A DNA stretch of 64,000 nucleotides from Aliiglaciecola sp. LCG003 (GCF_030316135.1 NZ_CP128185.1:496001-560000); one strand, 5' to 3'; positions 29,366 through 40,274 are shown, counted from the first letter of the stretch. Translations and numbers: made by a program. The notes: generated by a model not told the origin, from the sequence alone.

Positions 29366-30877
29366 CTATTTGAAGCTCAATTGCCAGCCAATTTTATGCT
29401 GTAGCCATTTTTCATTAGCTAACTCGACATCTATCAAAGGGTGTGAACGCAACCAACCATCGGGAAATTCAAGTTGCCAATGGTTGTCCTCAATGTTCAG
29501 CACTATTGGAGGAAGCACATTGTCTTTACGTCTGATTGATAGTAAACAAGCCAAGCGCAGTATTTTAACCAAGCCGAACAACAATGGTTGCAGCTCTGCA
29601 TGGTATTGATCAAATATCGAGAGGTCCAAATCCTGACGGTGGGATAATACCAAGTCTCGAATGCTTTTACGCTGCATGTGGGAGTAACCGTTCAATGCGT
29701 GATAGGCCAAGATATAAGCGCCATGCTTATGGTATTGCTTATATTCTATGTGCAATCCTAATTCGTGCAGTAAAGCGGCCGCTTCGATAACCGCCATAGC
29801 ATCGAAATTACAAATATTAGATTGTGCGCATAACTGTTTATAAAGATCCACCGCCACTAAAGATACTCGTTGAGCTTGGTCAGCATCGATGTGATATTTG
29901 TTAATGGTTTCCTGCAAAGAGTGCTGGCGTCTGTCATTCTTTTCTGTGTCTTCAAGCATGCCGTAAATGAGGCCTTCCCTTAGCGCTCCGCCAGATATTT
30001 GCATTTCGCGTATCTTCAATTGCTCAAATAACGCGATTAGAATGCATAGGCCACTTGGAAAAATAGCTCGCCGAGATTCACTTAATCCTTCGATGGCAAG
30101 TTGCTCGATATTGCCGCAATCGATGCATTGCTGCATTAAATTGTGCAAATAATCCAATCGAATTGCGTCGCTTATCCCTTGTTCTACCAGAATTTCCACA
30201 ATCGCTTGTGGGGTGCCTGAGGCGCCTAAACATTGTTCCCAGTCAAAACAAACGAAGTCGTCTATCACAGGAAGTAACTTCTGCTTGGCAACGCTGATGG
30301 CTTTTTGCACATGCTGTTCACTAAGTTCCCCATTTGGGAAGTACCTTTCCATAAAGGTAACGCATCCCATATCAAGGCTAACTAAGTTAATTGGTTGCAT
30401 GTCGTTACCAATAATGACTTCAGTACTTGCCCCACCTATGTCGATAACCAAGGTATTGCCTTGATTAGCCGAGGTATAGGCTACGCCAAGATAAATTTGT
30501 CGGGCTTCCTCTTCACCACTGATAACTTCTAATTTGTGGTTTAATATGGTTTGGGCTTTTTGAATGAATACATCGGCATTTTTAGCTAAGCGCAGAGTGG
30601 CAGTACCGACAATTTTGATATTTGAAAGGGGGATGTCTTGCAGTCTTTCCGCAAAGGTTGCTAAACAACTCCAACCCCGCTCCATACTAACATCATCGAG
30701 CACCATATTCTCATCTAGCCCGGCAGCTAAGCGGACCTTCTGTTTTACTTTACCAATAATTTGAACACTGCCAGAGACCACTCTGACAATCACTAAATGG
30801 AAACTATTGGAACCAAGATCAACGGCTGCGTAGAGTTGATCCTGGTTTAATGATGATGATATAGCTGTATTTTCCAT
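29366..30877 (-). CDS. gppA: Ppx/GppA family phosphatase (pppGpp phosphohydrolase)
   Basis: 503-residue enzyme of the actin-fold Ppx/GppA family, which hydrolyses pppGpp to ppGpp and/or inorganic polyphosphate. Visible motifs: phosphate-1 AAVDLGSNSFHLVIV, EEEARQIYLGV (catalytic Glu region), phosphate-2 DIGGASTEVI, LGASGTPQA, then a C-terminal HD-like domain (ALLHELGLHI). Its start codon overlaps the rhlB stop by one base (TAATG). The order gppA-rhlB next to trxA-rho matches E. coli, which favours GppA over Ppx. Confidence 0.9.
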   Translation of the reverse strand: MENTAISSSLNQDQLYAAVDLGSNSFHLVIVRVVSGSVQIIGKVKQKVRLAAGLDENMVLDDVSMERGWSCLATFAERLQDIPLSNIKIVGTATLRLAKNADVFIQKAQTILNHKLEVISGEEEARQIYLGVAYTSANQGNTLVIDIGGASTEVIIGNDMQPINLVSLDMGCVTFMERYFPNGELSEQHVQKAISVAKQKLLPVIDDFVCFDWEQCLGASGTPQAIVEILVEQGISDAIRLDYLHNLMQQCIDCGNIEQLAIEGLSESRRAIFPSGLCILIALFEQLKIREMQISGGALREGLIYGMLEDTEKNDRRQHSLQETINKYHIDADQAQRVSLVAVDLYKQLCAQSNICNFDAMAVIEAAALLHELGLHIEYKQYHKHGAYILAYHALNGYSHMQRKSIRDLVLSHRQDLDLSIFDQYHAELQPLLFGLVKILRLACLLSIRRKDNVLPPIVLNIEDNHWQLEFPDGWLRSHPLIDVELANEKWLQHKIGWQLSFK

Positions 30878-32136
30878 TAACGCCTTTTATGTTGGTGATT
30901 GCTTGGACGTTTTTGATATGTTTTACCACTTTGTAGACGTTTTTTAAACTGTGGCTTAGGCACTTTTACATCTTCAAGCAAAGACGATTGATCATAATTG
31001 CTAACCGGAATGGTCCGACCGATATAGGTTTCGATAGCGGGTAAATTCAGTGCATACTTCTCACAAGCAAAGCTAATCGCGTGACCGCTTTTACCAGCGC
31101 GTCCTGTTCGACCGATACGGTGTACATAATCTTCAGCATCGTCGGGTAAGTCAAAATTAAATACATGAGTCACTTTTTCGATGTGCAAGCCTCGGGCTGC
31201 TACATCGGTGGCAACTAATATATCGATTTTATCTTTACCAAAATCTTCTAATATTTTCAGACGTTTACGCTGGGGGACGTCGCCACTGAGTAAACCAACA
31301 CGGTGGCCATCCGCTTCTAACCAGTCGCTGAGTTTTTCACATACATGTTTAGTATTCGCAAACACGATAGCCTTTTCCGGCCATTCATCTTCTAAGAGCG
31401 TCAGTAACAGTAACATTTTGTCTTCGTCTGACGGATAGAATAGCTCTTCTTGGATTCGACTGGCGGTAACTTTGTCGTGGACAACTTCTACGTGGGTAGG
31501 GTTGTTCATATGTTCGTAGGCAAGCTCTTGAACACGATACGACAAGGTTGCTGAAAACAACATGCTTAATCTTTTCGTTGGCTCAGGCATGCGTCTAAAC
31601 ATATATCTGATATCTTTAATAAAGCCCAAATCGAACATGCGGTCGGCTTCATCTAAAACGGCCACTTGAATATTTTCTAGTGAAAACACGTTCTGTTTGT
31701 AATAATCAATGATGCGGCCAGTGGTACCAATTATGATATCAACACCGGATTGTAAAGATTCCCGTTGACTTTGGTAGCCTTCGCCCCCATAAATTAAACC
31801 AAGCGATATGCCTGTGTGCTTACTGAGTAATTCAGCATCGTTATAAATTTGCACAGCCAACTCGCGAGTTGGTGCCATAATAATGGCTCTGGGTTGCTTT
31901 TTAGACTCATTAGGATGTGTTAACAGACGATGAAATGTGGCAACCAAGAAAGCAATAGTCTTTCCGGTTCCCGTTTGTGCCTGTCCAGCAATATCCTGCC
32001 CATCTAACAAATGAGGTAGACTCAATGCCTGGATAGGAGTGCAATGTAAGAAATTCGCTTCTGTTAATGCTTTTAAAACATCCTCATGGATGGGCAAATC
32101 AGAAAAATGTGTTTCAGTTAAATGTGTTGTTTGCAT
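30877..32136 (-). CDS. rhlB: ATP-dependent RNA helicase RhlB
   Basis: DEAD-box helicase of 419 residues, in E. coli a component of the RNA degradosome. Motifs: Q motif ([10 protein letters not shown]), motif I AQTGTGKT (53-60), PTRELA, motif II DEAD (162-165), motif III SAT and motif [12 protein letters not shown]. The C-terminus is a short basic tail ([12 protein letters not shown]), which may bind RNA or RNase E. Divergent from trxA; upstream of and coupled to gppA, the conserved gammaproteobacterial arrangement. Confidence 0.95.
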   Translation of the reverse strand: MQTTHLTETHFSDLPIHEDVLKALTEANFLHCTPIQALSLPHLLDGQDIAGQAQTGTGKTIAFLVATFHRLLTHPNESKKQPRAIIMAPTRELAVQIYNDAELLSKHTGISLGLIYGGEGYQSQRESLQSGVDIIIGTTGRIIDYYKQNVFSLENIQVAVLDEADRMFDLGFIKDIRYMFRRMPEPTKRLSMLFSATLSYRVQELAYEHMNNPTHVEVVHDKVTASRIQEELFYPSDEDKMLLLLTLLEDEWPEKAIVFANTKHVCEKLSDWLEADGHRVGLLSGDVPQRKRLKILEDFGKDKIDILVATDVAARGLHIEKVTHVFNFDLPDDAEDYVHRIGRTGRAGKSGHAISFACEKYALNLPAIETYIGRTIPVSNYDQSSLLEDVKVPKPQFKKRLQSGKTYQKRPSNHQHKRR

Positions 32137-32156
32137 AGCTTATAGCTTATCAGTGC

Positions 32157-32184
32157 TTGCATTAAAAAACAGTTTCTATATAAC
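32157..32184 (+). promoter_or_regulatory. Candidate trxA promoter
   Basis: TTGCAT (32157-32162), a 16-base spacer and TATAAC (32179-32184) lie about 50 bases upstream of the trxA start. The -35 is poor and the -10 good. Confidence 0.4.
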
Positions 32185-32236
32185 GTCTTATGACGCGCTG
32201 AGAGAGCTCAGCGAGAGACCTATTACGGAGAAAAGT

Positions 32237-32563
32237 ATGAGCGACAAAATTATCCAGTTGTCTGACGATAGTTTCGAGGCCGATGTTATCAATGCTGCTG
32301 GTCCTGTCCTAGTTGATTTCTGGGCGGAATGGTGCGGCCCTTGTAAAATGATTGCGCCAATTTTAGAAGAAGTTGCTGGCGACTTCGACGGCAAGTTAAC
32401 AGTTGCTAAGTTGAATGTCGATGAAAATAATGAAACACCCCCTAAGTATGGTATTCGTGGAATTCCTACTTTGTTGTTATTTAAAGACGGAAACGTAGCA
32501 GCGACTAAAGTTGGTGCATTGTCAAAAACTCAATTAGTTGAGTTTTTGAACGAAAACGTATAA
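32237..32563 (+). CDS. trxA: Thioredoxin 1
   Basis: General cytoplasmic disulfide reductase, 108 residues, classical length. Active site WCGPC with Cys33 and Cys36; cis-Pro in [11 protein letters not shown]. The start at 32237 is chosen because a GGAGA ribosome binding site lies 7 bases upstream and homology begins at [10 protein letters not shown]; the frame is open further upstream to 32039 but that part overlaps rhlB antisense. Lies between rhlB and rho as in E. coli, with its own terminator. Confidence 0.96.
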   Translation: MSDKIIQLSDDSFEADVINAAGPVLVDFWAEWCGPCKMIAPILEEVAGDFDGKLTVAKLNVDENNETPPKYGIRGIPTLLLFKDGNVAATKVGALSKTQLVEFLNENV

Positions 32564-32585
32564 TTCATTTTTAATGAATTGAGAA

Positions 32586-32607
32586 GGCCCGGTTACCCGG
32601 GCTTTTT
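32586..32607 (+). terminator. Rho-independent terminator of trxA
   Basis: GCCCGG (32587-32592), loop TTAC, CCGGGC (32597-32602), then five T residues. Confidence 0.85.
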
Positions 32608-32834
32608 GCTTTTAGCGGCTAGGCTAATTAATCCCGACTTATAAAAAAAAGCAGCTATTCAGTTTTTTCGCTGGACGACACCCTTAATTGGTGCTAACTT
32701 TTAGTTGTTCATATCCTGAACTGCCCAAATTTCATACTCAATTCAGAGAGTTTAGAATTTTAAACAATCCAAATTATTAATCTATCAACTATGTGTGCTT
32801 ACTCGTGCATTCCAGATCATAAAGACCCACCAAT

Positions 32835-34100
32835 ATGAATTTAACAGAACTAAAGAACAAACCGATTAGCGAACTTGTAGCACTTGCCGAAGAAATGGGT
32901 TTAGAAAACATGGCCCGCGCGCGCAAGCAAGATATTATTTTCGCCATTCTAAAAACACACGCAAAAAGCGGTGAAGACATTTTCGGCGACGGTGTGTTGG
33001 AAATACTCCAAGATGGCTTTGGCTTCTTGCGTTCTTCTGATTCTTCGTATTTGGCCGGCCCAGATGATATTTATGTATCACCCAGTCAAATTCGTCGCTT
33101 CAATTTGCGCACGGGTGACACCATTGCTGGTAAAATCCGTCCTCCTAAAGACAGTGAAAGATATTTTGCACTGCTTAAAATAAACCAAGTTAACTTCGAC
33201 AAGCCTGAAAATTCGCGTAACAAAATCCTCTTTGAAAACCTTACTGCTCTGCATGCCAATAGACGTTTTACCTTGCAACGTGGTAACGGTAGTACCGAAG
33301 ATTTAACTGCTCGAATCCTAGACCTTGCATCGCCTATAGGTGCCGGTCAGCGTGGTTTGATTGTTGCACCGCCAAAAGCGGGTAAAACATTATTACTACA
33401 GAACATTGCGCAATCTATTGCAGCCAATCACCCTGAGTGTGTACTTATGGTGTTGCTAATTGATGAGCGACCTGAAGAAGTAACTGAAATGCAACGTTTG
33501 GTGCAAGGTGAAGTGGTAGCGTCAACGTTTGACGAACCCGCTAGCCGCCACGTACAAGTTGCTGAAATGGTAATTGAAAAAGCCAAACGCTTGGTAGAAC
33601 ATAAGAAAGACGTGGTAATTTTACTTGATTCTATTACCCGTTTAGCCCGTGCATACAACACAGTAATACCTTCCTCTGGTAAGGTATTAACCGGTGGTGT
33701 TGATGCTAACGCATTGCATAAACCTAAGCGATTCTTCGGTGCAGCTCGAAATGTTGAAGAAGGCGGTAGTTTAACAATTATTGCAACTGCACTTATCGAT
33801 ACCGGCTCTAAAATGGACGAAGTTATTTACGAAGAATTTAAAGGTACAGGTAATATGGAACTGCACCTTAATCGTAAAATCGCTGAGAAACGTGTCTTCC
33901 CTGCTATTGACTTTAATCGTTCAGGTACCCGTAGAGAAGAATTGTTAACCTCGCAAGATGAATTACAGAAGATGTGGATTTTACGCAAAATCGTACATGA
34001 AATGTCTGAAATTGACGCGATTGAATTCTTAATTGGTCGTTTAGCCATGACCAAGACAAATGAAGAATTTTTCGATGCGATGAAACGTCAAAAAAGCTGA
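32835..34100 (+). CDS. rho: Transcription termination factor Rho
   Basis: Hexameric RNA-dependent ATPase, 421 residues, standard gammaproteobacterial length. N-terminal helical and cold-shock-like RNA-binding domains (about 1-125, [23 protein letters not shown]), Walker [12 protein letters not shown] (about 177-187), Walker [16 protein letters not shown]-loop and R-loop ([14 protein letters not shown]). The 271-base stretch after trxA probably contains its leader; in E. coli rho is autoregulated there. I could not identify rut sites by eye. Confidence 0.97.
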   Translation: MNLTELKNKPISELVALAEEMGLENMARARKQDIIFAILKTHAKSGEDIFGDGVLEILQDGFGFLRSSDSSYLAGPDDIYVSPSQIRRFNLRTGDTIAGKIRPPKDSERYFALLKINQVNFDKPENSRNKILFENLTALHANRRFTLQRGNGSTEDLTARILDLASPIGAGQRGLIVAPPKAGKTLLLQNIAQSIAANHPECVLMVLLIDERPEEVTEMQRLVQGEVVASTFDEPASRHVQVAEMVIEKAKRLVEHKKDVVILLDSITRLARAYNTVIPSSGKVLTGGVDANALHKPKRFFGAARNVEEGGSLTIIATALIDTGSKMDEVIYEEFKGTGNMELHLNRKIAEKRVFPAIDFNRSGTRREELLTSQDELQKMWILRKIVHEMSEIDAIEFLIGRLAMTKTNEEFFDAMKRQKS

Positions 34101-34128
34101 TATTTAGTATTTAAATAGCATCTACAAC

Positions 34129-34164
34129 AAACCGCAGACGTTTAGGCTTCAGCGGTTTTTTTTG
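34129..34164 (+). terminator. Rho-independent terminator of rho
   Basis: AACCGC (34130-34135) pairs with GCGGTT (34152-34157), followed by an eight-base T-run, 30 bases after the stop codon. Confidence 0.75.
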
Positions 34165-34239
34165 GCTATTTTGGTTGTTAAAATTATGCTATAAAAGGCG
34201 CTGAAACTTCCAAAAACATAATAAAAGTTGAAGTCTGAT

Positions 34240-35520
34240 ATGAAAAAGCTACTTGCCATACTATTACTCACCCCTTCTCTATGCATCGCTAACACGGTTG
34301 ATGAAATGTCCTCAGCTATTGAAAGCAAGGTTGTCGAATGGCGTCATCATTTGCACCAGAACCCTGAGCTATCAAATCGGGAATTCAAAACAGCCGCTTA
34401 TATTGCAGATCATTTAAAGAAGTTGGGATTAGAAGTACAAACGGGTGTGGCACTGACCGGTGTAGTAGCTATTTTGGATAGTGGTAAGCCTGGTCCTGTA
34501 GTGGCGCTGCGAGCTGATATGGATGGGTTACCGGTTGAAGAGCAGGTTGATTTACCTTGGAAGTCAACCCAGCGCGGGATGTTTAACGGTAACGATGTAC
34601 CCGTTATGCATGCATGTGGTCATGACACTCATGTTGCTATGTTGATGGGAGCAGCTGAAATATTAGTGGCGATGAAGAGTGAGTTACGTGGCAAAGTGAA
34701 GTTTTTTTTCCAACCCGCAGAAGAAGGTGCCCCGGAAGGTGAACGAGGCGGCGCGGAATTAATGGTTGAGGAAGGTGTACTAAAAAATCCTGACGTCGAT
34801 GCAATTTTTGGTTTACACATTAGTGCCGATACTGATGTGGGCAAGGTGCGATATCGCGAAGGCGGCGTAATGGCATCGGTAGACCCCTTCAAGATTGTGA
34901 TTAAAGGTAAGCAGGCTCATGGTGCCTATCCATGGTTAAGTGTTGATCCCATCACCACTGCTGCCCAAATGATTATGAGCGTGCAAACTATAGTAAGTCG
35001 CGAGATTCGATTGTTAGATGACGCGGCCGTGATAACATTTGGTTCGATCCACGGTGGTAACCGCTCAAACATCATCCCTAATGAAGTGGAGCTAGTAGGG
35101 ACAATTAGAACCCTAAATGAGGCGGCTCGACAACATATATACGAAGCGCTGCCACGCAAAGTTAACGGAATTGCCGACAGTATGCGTGCTCAAGCAACCC
35201 TGACTTTGCCTCTTGATTACAGTTACCCGATTACATTTAACGACCATGAATTGATGGCGCAAATGCTGCCTACATTGGTGAACACTGCTGGACAGGACAA
35301 CGTGCTTTACAGTAAGCCGGTTACGGGTGCTGAAGACTTTTCGTTTTTCCAACAAAAGGTGCCAGGAGTTTACCTATGGATTGGTGGCAAGCCTGTGGAT
35401 GTTGCACCTAAAGATGCGCCTGCTCATCATACACCAGATTTTTATGTTGATGATGAGGGCATGAAGTTAGGTGTGCGTCTTTTGACAAATCTAACCCTTG
35501 ATTACATGGCTAAATCTTAG
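34240..35520 (+). CDS. Secreted M20 family amidohydrolase/peptidase
   Basis: 426-residue metallohydrolase of the M20D (hippurate hydrolase/aminoacylase) type. The ATG at 34240 opens a clear signal peptide (MKKLLAILLLTPSLCIA); the in-frame TTG at 34228 has no support. Metal ligands: Cys126 and His128 in HACGHDTH, catalytic Glu161 and ligand Glu162 in PAEEGAPEG, His in GLHIS and a C-terminal HHTPDF. The dimerisation lid (KQAHGAYPW) is present. It would cleave N-acyl amino acids or amide conjugates in the periplasm. Monocistronic or loosely linked to the following kinase gene, 23 bases downstream. Confidence 0.9.
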   Translation: MKKLLAILLLTPSLCIANTVDEMSSAIESKVVEWRHHLHQNPELSNREFKTAAYIADHLKKLGLEVQTGVALTGVVAILDSGKPGPVVALRADMDGLPVEEQVDLPWKSTQRGMFNGNDVPVMHACGHDTHVAMLMGAAEILVAMKSELRGKVKFFFQPAEEGAPEGERGGAELMVEEGVLKNPDVDAIFGLHISADTDVGKVRYREGGVMASVDPFKIVIKGKQAHGAYPWLSVDPITTAAQMIMSVQTIVSREIRLLDDAAVITFGSIHGGNRSNIIPNEVELVGTIRTLNEAARQHIYEALPRKVNGIADSMRAQATLTLPLDYSYPITFNDHELMAQMLPTLVNTAGQDNVLYSKPVTGAEDFSFFQQKVPGVYLWIGGKPVDVAPKDAPAHHTPDFYVDDEGMKLGVRLLTNLTLDYMAKS

Positions 35521-35543
35521 TTACACAAAATAAGGCTAGTTGA

Positions 35544-38309
35544 GTGAAAAAGCGGTTGTTGAGTACGTTTTTACTGACCTGTTTAGGCTTGTTAGTCAAT
35601 ATGACACCTGCCCCATTTCAAAGTGATGCGGTGTTTGCCTTTGGCTTTGCATTCTCTGCGCTGGTTGGTTTTCTCTACGGTGGCAGATATGCGACGGTGA
35701 GTGCGCTTGTTTTATTGCTAGCGTCACTCCAATCCGGCTTTGATCTCGTTATTTTGCTACTGGCCATTCAAGTTTCATTGGTCGCGTTTATCAGTCACGG
35801 AAAAGACGCCACTCGACCTGTCACTATGACCTTGGTCTACTGGTTGATTTTCGCCAGTGCGGCAATCTATATAGAAAAACAATTATCCGGAAATCTGTTT
35901 ACTAGCCAAGACATAGGCGCTCTACTGACTAATATTATCAATGCCATGGTCGTGACCTTGTCAGGTCATTTCGCGTTTATAATCACCTCCATTATCAAGC
36001 CTAATCGTATTCTTAAACCGATGAACCTTGGGTACTTATCAAGGTATTTTTTCACCGGTTTGTTTTTCTTCTCGACAACCGTCTTGGCCTATACCTTTAT
36101 TAGTTTTTACCAAAACTCCAAGTATCAAGAGCTACAAAATTATCTGTCCCAACGCACGACTGTGGTAACCAATCAGTTGGATGCGTTTATTGACTCCAAC
36201 AAAAGTGCTTTGACCTTATCAGCGTTAGCGATACAAGACGATGTGGAGTTGGCCAATAAACGCCTATATGATTTGTCGAGTAATTATCCTTACTTTTTGA
36301 CTTTTTCGGTTGCTGATTCTACAGGCCAGATTACCCAATCTTATCCAACTTCCCTTTATCGCAAAGCCAAGCAAGCTTCGATGTTAGACATCAGTCAACG
36401 GGACTACTTTACTCAGACTAAAAAATATGGCGATACTTATGTTTCCTCTGCCTTTCAGGGCATCGGTTTTGGTAGTGAGCCGATAGTAGCGATCGCGGCA
36501 CCTTTCTATTACCCCAATGGTGATTTCAGGGGCATTCTGGAAGGCTCGTTAGATTTATCTACATTTTCAGTGTATGACGAAAACGAGATTGACTCGAATG
36601 TAAAAATGCTTATCACTGATGCTGAGCATAATGTGGTATATGCCAGTCACGGCATCGGATTTAAAGCCCTTGATGTTATTAACAATACAGATTGCGCCGA
36701 GCTAAAATGTATTTTGGGTGAAGCGAAAAGTACCGCTGGGAATGCGATGATTTCATCCAGCAAAGCCAGCAAACTGCATGGCTGGTATATTTATAAGTTC
36801 TATCCGCGCTCTACATTCCTACAACAAATGTCGGAATATATTATTTTAGCCTTGGTGATTATCGTTCTGCTCAGTGGTTTGGCGAACATCGCCAGTTATT
36901 TCGTCGCTGCATCAATCTCCAGGCCCTTGCGGATTTTACTAGATAACTTTTCCCATTTTGATCCAAGTGACCCAGACACAGCCGACATTCAGAAGATAGA
37001 TACAACTTACCTAATTGAAGTGAAAGAATTGGACAAAGGCTTTTTAGCCTTGACCTCAAGATTGCTGCAATTGTTTGAACAACTTAATTCGTCTCAACTT
37101 AAACAGGGACAGTTAAATGTGGAGTTGAAAAAACTCAATTCCTCTCTTGAGCGAAGAGTTGAAGAGAAAACTCAATCTTTGCAACAGGCCGTATTGCTGG
37201 CAGAGGCAGCTAATGAGGCCAAATCACAATTCTTAGCTAACGTGTCCCATGAAATACGTACGCCAATGAATGGCATCATAGGTTCATGTCAGAATATACA
37301 ACTAAAAGACTTAAGTGATAAAAATCGCCGCAAACTAGATGCCATTTATCAGTCAGCCCTCAATCTAATGGACTTGCTCAACAGCGTACTAGATTGGTCC
37401 AAAATTGAAGCGGGCAAAATGGTGTTAGATGAAAACATCTTCAATCCAAATAGTCTGCTAGAAAACAGCCTTGAATTGAATAAACCCTTGGCGGTGATTA
37501 AAAAATTAGAATTAGTGAATGAGATATCAACAGAATTGCCCAATTGGCTGATGGGGGATTCCGCCAAGATAAACCAAATCGTCAACAACCTAATGAACAA
37601 TGCCCTTAAATTTACCCAAACGGGACGGATCACTCTGGCTGCAGATTACACGGATGGAAGATTGCAGATAGTGGTTTCTGATACGGGAATCGGCATCCCT
37701 AAGCACAAGCATCAATTGGTGTTGGAGCAATTTACTCAGGCAGATGATTCGACGACCAGGTTATTTGGTGGTACCGGTTTAGGCTTACCTATTTGTCAAG
37801 AGTTGGCCTCTTTAATGGGAGGCGAATTACGGTTAGAAAGTGAAGAGGGAGTAGGCACTCAAATATTTATATCTTTACCTTTAGCTGTCGCGATTCAAGA
37901 TCCAATCGGAGAGATTGGCGAAAAACTCTCATTACCCAGAGGTAGCAAAATTCTACTGGCGGAAGACAACGATATAAATGCTGAAGTTGTGCTAGATATG
38001 CTCTCATCCGAAGATATCCGCGTGATCCGAGTGAGAAACGGCAAAATGGCCTATGAAGCCGCCTCTCATCATCAGTTTGATTTGGTTCTGATGGACTGTC
38101 AAATGCCCGTAATGGACGGTTATATGGCCACAATGGAAATTAGAAAATTAGCGAATGGCTGGGCAAAAACGCCGATAATCGCGTTAACCGCCAATGCCTA
38201 TAAAGAAGATCGGCAGCGCTGTTTAGCCGCGGGTATGAATGACCATGTGGCAAAACCCATCGACAAAAAGCAGTTGTTTTATGTAATGCACAAATGGTTA
38301 ACCGAATAA
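35544..38309 (+). CDS. Membrane-bound hybrid sensor histidine kinase
   Basis: 921 residues starting with GTG (AAGG upstream). Six or so hydrophobic segments fill residues 1-190 (a MASE-like membrane sensor). Then a Cache-like extracytoplasmic domain (about 190-430, with DISQRDYFTQ and the PFYYPNGDFRGI blade), a membrane helix (431-455), HAMP-like linker and coiled coil (500-560). His-kinase dimerisation domain follows with phospho-His569 (SHEIRTPMNG), the ATPase with N-box NQIVNNLMNNALKF and G-boxes DTGIGIP/GGTGLGLPI, and a C-terminal receiver with phospho-acceptor Asp851 (MDCQMPVMDG). No partner regulator is adjacent; the output and ligand are unknown. Confidence 0.9.
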   Translation: MKKRLLSTFLLTCLGLLVNMTPAPFQSDAVFAFGFAFSALVGFLYGGRYATVSALVLLLASLQSGFDLVILLLAIQVSLVAFISHGKDATRPVTMTLVYWLIFASAAIYIEKQLSGNLFTSQDIGALLTNIINAMVVTLSGHFAFIITSIIKPNRILKPMNLGYLSRYFFTGLFFFSTTVLAYTFISFYQNSKYQELQNYLSQRTTVVTNQLDAFIDSNKSALTLSALAIQDDVELANKRLYDLSSNYPYFLTFSVADSTGQITQSYPTSLYRKAKQASMLDISQRDYFTQTKKYGDTYVSSAFQGIGFGSEPIVAIAAPFYYPNGDFRGILEGSLDLSTFSVYDENEIDSNVKMLITDAEHNVVYASHGIGFKALDVINNTDCAELKCILGEAKSTAGNAMISSSKASKLHGWYIYKFYPRSTFLQQMSEYIILALVIIVLLSGLANIASYFVAASISRPLRILLDNFSHFDPSDPDTADIQKIDTTYLIEVKELDKGFLALTSRLLQLFEQLNSSQLKQGQLNVELKKLNSSLERRVEEKTQSLQQAVLLAEAANEAKSQFLANVSHEIRTPMNGIIGSCQNIQLKDLSDKNRRKLDAIYQSALNLMDLLNSVLDWSKIEAGKMVLDENIFNPNSLLENSLELNKPLAVIKKLELVNEISTELPNWLMGDSAKINQIVNNLMNNALKFTQTGRITLAADYTDGRLQIVVSDTGIGIPKHKHQLVLEQFTQADDSTTRLFGGTGLGLPICQELASLMGGELRLESEEGVGTQIFISLPLAVAIQDPIGEIGEKLSLPRGSKILLAEDNDINAEVVLDMLSSEDIRVIRVRNGKMAYEAASHHQFDLVLMDCQMPVMDGYMATMEIRKLANGWAKTPIIALTANAYKEDRQRCLAAGMNDHVAKPIDKKQLFYVMHKWLTE

Positions 38310-38335
38310 AATATTAGCAACAAATCAATGCAAAT

Positions 38336-38364
38336 TTGGGCTTGTGGAAAATTTGCGCTACAAT
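38336..38364 (+). promoter_or_regulatory. Sigma-70 promoter upstream of purEK
   Basis: TTGGGC (38336-38341), a 17-base spacer and TACAAT (38359-38364). It leaves an untranslated leader of about 185 nt before purE. No clear PurR operator was seen. Confidence 0.55.
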
Positions 38365-38421
38365 CTTCGCCCCTAAACTTGGTACTTTGTATTTTTGAAC
38401 CAAAGTGAACAAGGTTGGCTC

Positions 38422-38490
38422 ATGAGTGAGTGGACGAATGTGTTGTACATTGGCATCGCTGATGTTTCTCGCGACTCAATAATCAATTAG
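38422..38490 (+). CDS. Possible 22-residue leader peptide upstream of purE
   Basis: A 23-codon frame (starts MSEWTNVLYIGI, ends in SIIN, stop TAG) with AAGG 7 bases upstream of the ATG. It lies inside the predicted purEK leader, 64 bases before purE. It could be a regulatory upstream ORF or chance; no family recognised. Confidence 0.3.
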   Translation: MSEWTNVLYIGIADVSRDSIIN

Positions 38491-38554
38491 TTAATTAACA
38501 ATCTAAGTGACTACCTAACCGTGTTGCTTAATAGGCTATTTTTCAGGAGCCGTT

Positions 38555-39046
38555 ATGCCAAAAGTGGCGATAGTGATGGGGTCGAAATCAGATTGGCCCA
38601 CCATGCAGCAAGCTGCAATTATGCTCAAAAACCTTGGTGTTGATTATGATGCCAAAGTGGTGTCTGCACATAGAACACCAGATTTGCTTACAGACTTCGC
38701 CAAAGAGGCGGCCGACCAAGGCTACCATGTGATCATTGGTGGGGCAGGCGGAGCAGCACATTTACCTGGCATGATTGCCGCTCATACCCATCTTCCTGTG
38801 TTCGGCGTACCTGTACGTTCAAGTCAGCTCAATGGCATGGACTCTTTGTTGTCTATAGTACAGATGCCTAAAGGTGTGGCTGTGGGAACCTTAGCAATTG
38901 GTGAAGCGGGAGCGGCCAATGCTGGCTTATTGGCAGCTCAGGTTATTGCCTTGCACGATAGTAAAGTGGCTGATGCAATCAAAACCTTCCGTCAGACTCA
39001 AACTGACACTGTGTTAGCCCTTGATGAGTTGGAGTTGCCTGAATGA
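38555..39046 (+). CDS. purE: N5-carboxyaminoimidazole ribonucleotide mutase
   Basis: Purine biosynthesis enzyme converting N5-CAIR to CAIR, 163 residues. Conserved [32 protein letters not shown] and the late [15 protein letters not shown] segments identify the class I PurE. The stop codon overlaps the purK start (ATGA), so the two genes form an operon. A GGAG ribosome binding site precedes the ATG. Confidence 0.97.
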   Translation: MPKVAIVMGSKSDWPTMQQAAIMLKNLGVDYDAKVVSAHRTPDLLTDFAKEAADQGYHVIIGGAGGAAHLPGMIAAHTHLPVFGVPVRSSQLNGMDSLLSIVQMPKGVAVGTLAIGEAGAANAGLLAAQVIALHDSKVADAIKTFRQTQTDTVLALDELELPE

Positions 39047-40188
39047 ACGTACTGATCTATGGGTCAGGCCAATTGGCACAGATGATGTATTTGGCTGCTG
39101 TTCCGCTAGGTATCCAAGTCAAAGCGGTAGATGTGGCCAATCACAGTGTAGTGGATCCCATTAGCAAGCAAGTGCTAAACATTACGTTGAGTGAAGCGAT
39201 TGAGCAGGCGGATACCCTATCGGTTGAATTTGAACACGTACCAGAAGATTTGTTAGCGCAAGCCCAGGCCAGTGGCAAGTTAATGCCCGGCATGGAAGCG
39301 ATATTAACTGGCGCAGACAGAGTGCGCGAGAAACAAGTTTTACAATCGCTTAATATCGCTAACAGTGCCCACGCTATTATCACGGATATTGCGCAATTAG
39401 ATGACTCAGTGGCAAAGCTCGGTGAGCATTTGATCATTAAAGCCAGCCGTGACGGCTATGATGGCTATGGTCAATGGCGTCTATCCGGCAAAGCCCAGTT
39501 AGCTGACCTAAAGCAGCAACTAGCCGAGCTAGATTTACAAGCTGTACCGCTAATAGCCGAGCAGTTAGTACCCTTTGACCGTGAGTTGTCATTGATAGGC
39601 GTGCGCAGCCAGCAGGGCGATATACGCTATTATCCGCTGGCCGATAATTTGCATCATCAGGGCCAATTGCATGTGTCGGTTGCACCGGCCCCGCACATAA
39701 CTGATGAGTTGCAAGCACAGGCTAAAAGCGCTTTTAAAAAGTTAGCCGAGCACTTTGATTACGTCGGTGTATTGGCTGTCGAGTTTTTCCAAGTAGGTAA
39801 CACTTTACTGGTTAACGAAATCGCGCCACGGGTTCACAACTCAGGGCACTGGAGTATGCAAGGTGCAGACACCAGTCAATTTGAAAACCATATTCGCGCC
39901 ATAAGCGATTTACCCCTTGGCAACACCCAAGCGAATACCATCAGCGCCATGATCAATATTATCGGCTGTGATGACTACTCACTTGATTTGTTAGGGCTTG
40001 ATCACTGTCACTTGCACCTTTACGGCAAAAGCGTGCGCGCTAAGCGCAAAATGGGCCATATTAACTTAACCGCAGACAGCTACGCTGATTTGGCCGAAGT
40101 GATGACCACCTTAGCCAAATTCCTGCCCATGGAGCATTTCCCGAAATTGCTCAGCGAAGCGGATAAATTGGCGCAGATAAACTCATAA
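39043..40188 (+). CDS. purK: N5-carboxyaminoimidazole ribonucleotide synthase
   Basis: ATP-grasp enzyme that carboxylates AIR to N5-CAIR with bicarbonate, acting with PurE. 381 residues. Typical segments: N-terminal [25 protein letters not shown] (ATP site), [18 protein letters not shown], and [26 protein letters not shown] near the active site. Overlaps purE by four bases. A hairpin terminator follows. Confidence 0.96.
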   Translation: MNVLIYGSGQLAQMMYLAAVPLGIQVKAVDVANHSVVDPISKQVLNITLSEAIEQADTLSVEFEHVPEDLLAQAQASGKLMPGMEAILTGADRVREKQVLQSLNIANSAHAIITDIAQLDDSVAKLGEHLIIKASRDGYDGYGQWRLSGKAQLADLKQQLAELDLQAVPLIAEQLVPFDRELSLIGVRSQQGDIRYYPLADNLHHQGQLHVSVAPAPHITDELQAQAKSAFKKLAEHFDYVGVLAVEFFQVGNTLLVNEIAPRVHNSGHWSMQGADTSQFENHIRAISDLPLGNTQANTISAMINIIGCDDYSLDLLGLDHCHLHLYGKSVRAKRKMGHINLTADSYADLAEVMTTLAKFLPMEHFPKLLSEADKLAQINS

Positions 40189-40206
40189 CTGCGATGCGTT
40201 CAGACC

Positions 40207-40229
40207 AAAAAGGGGAAATTCCCCCTTTT
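40207..40229 (+). terminator. Terminator of purEK
   Basis: AAAAAGGGG pairs with CCCCTTTT around a short AAATT loop (40207-40229), 19 bases after the purK stop. Confidence 0.75.
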
Positions 40230-40274
40230 ACTGAACACTAATGCAGCAAACAGCACAAAAGCTGAAATCAGCTA

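Noticed and set aside
32039-32236. N-terminal extension of thioredoxin
   Set aside because: The extension overlaps the antisense rhlB start; the ATG at 32237 has a good ribosome binding site and matches the family length.
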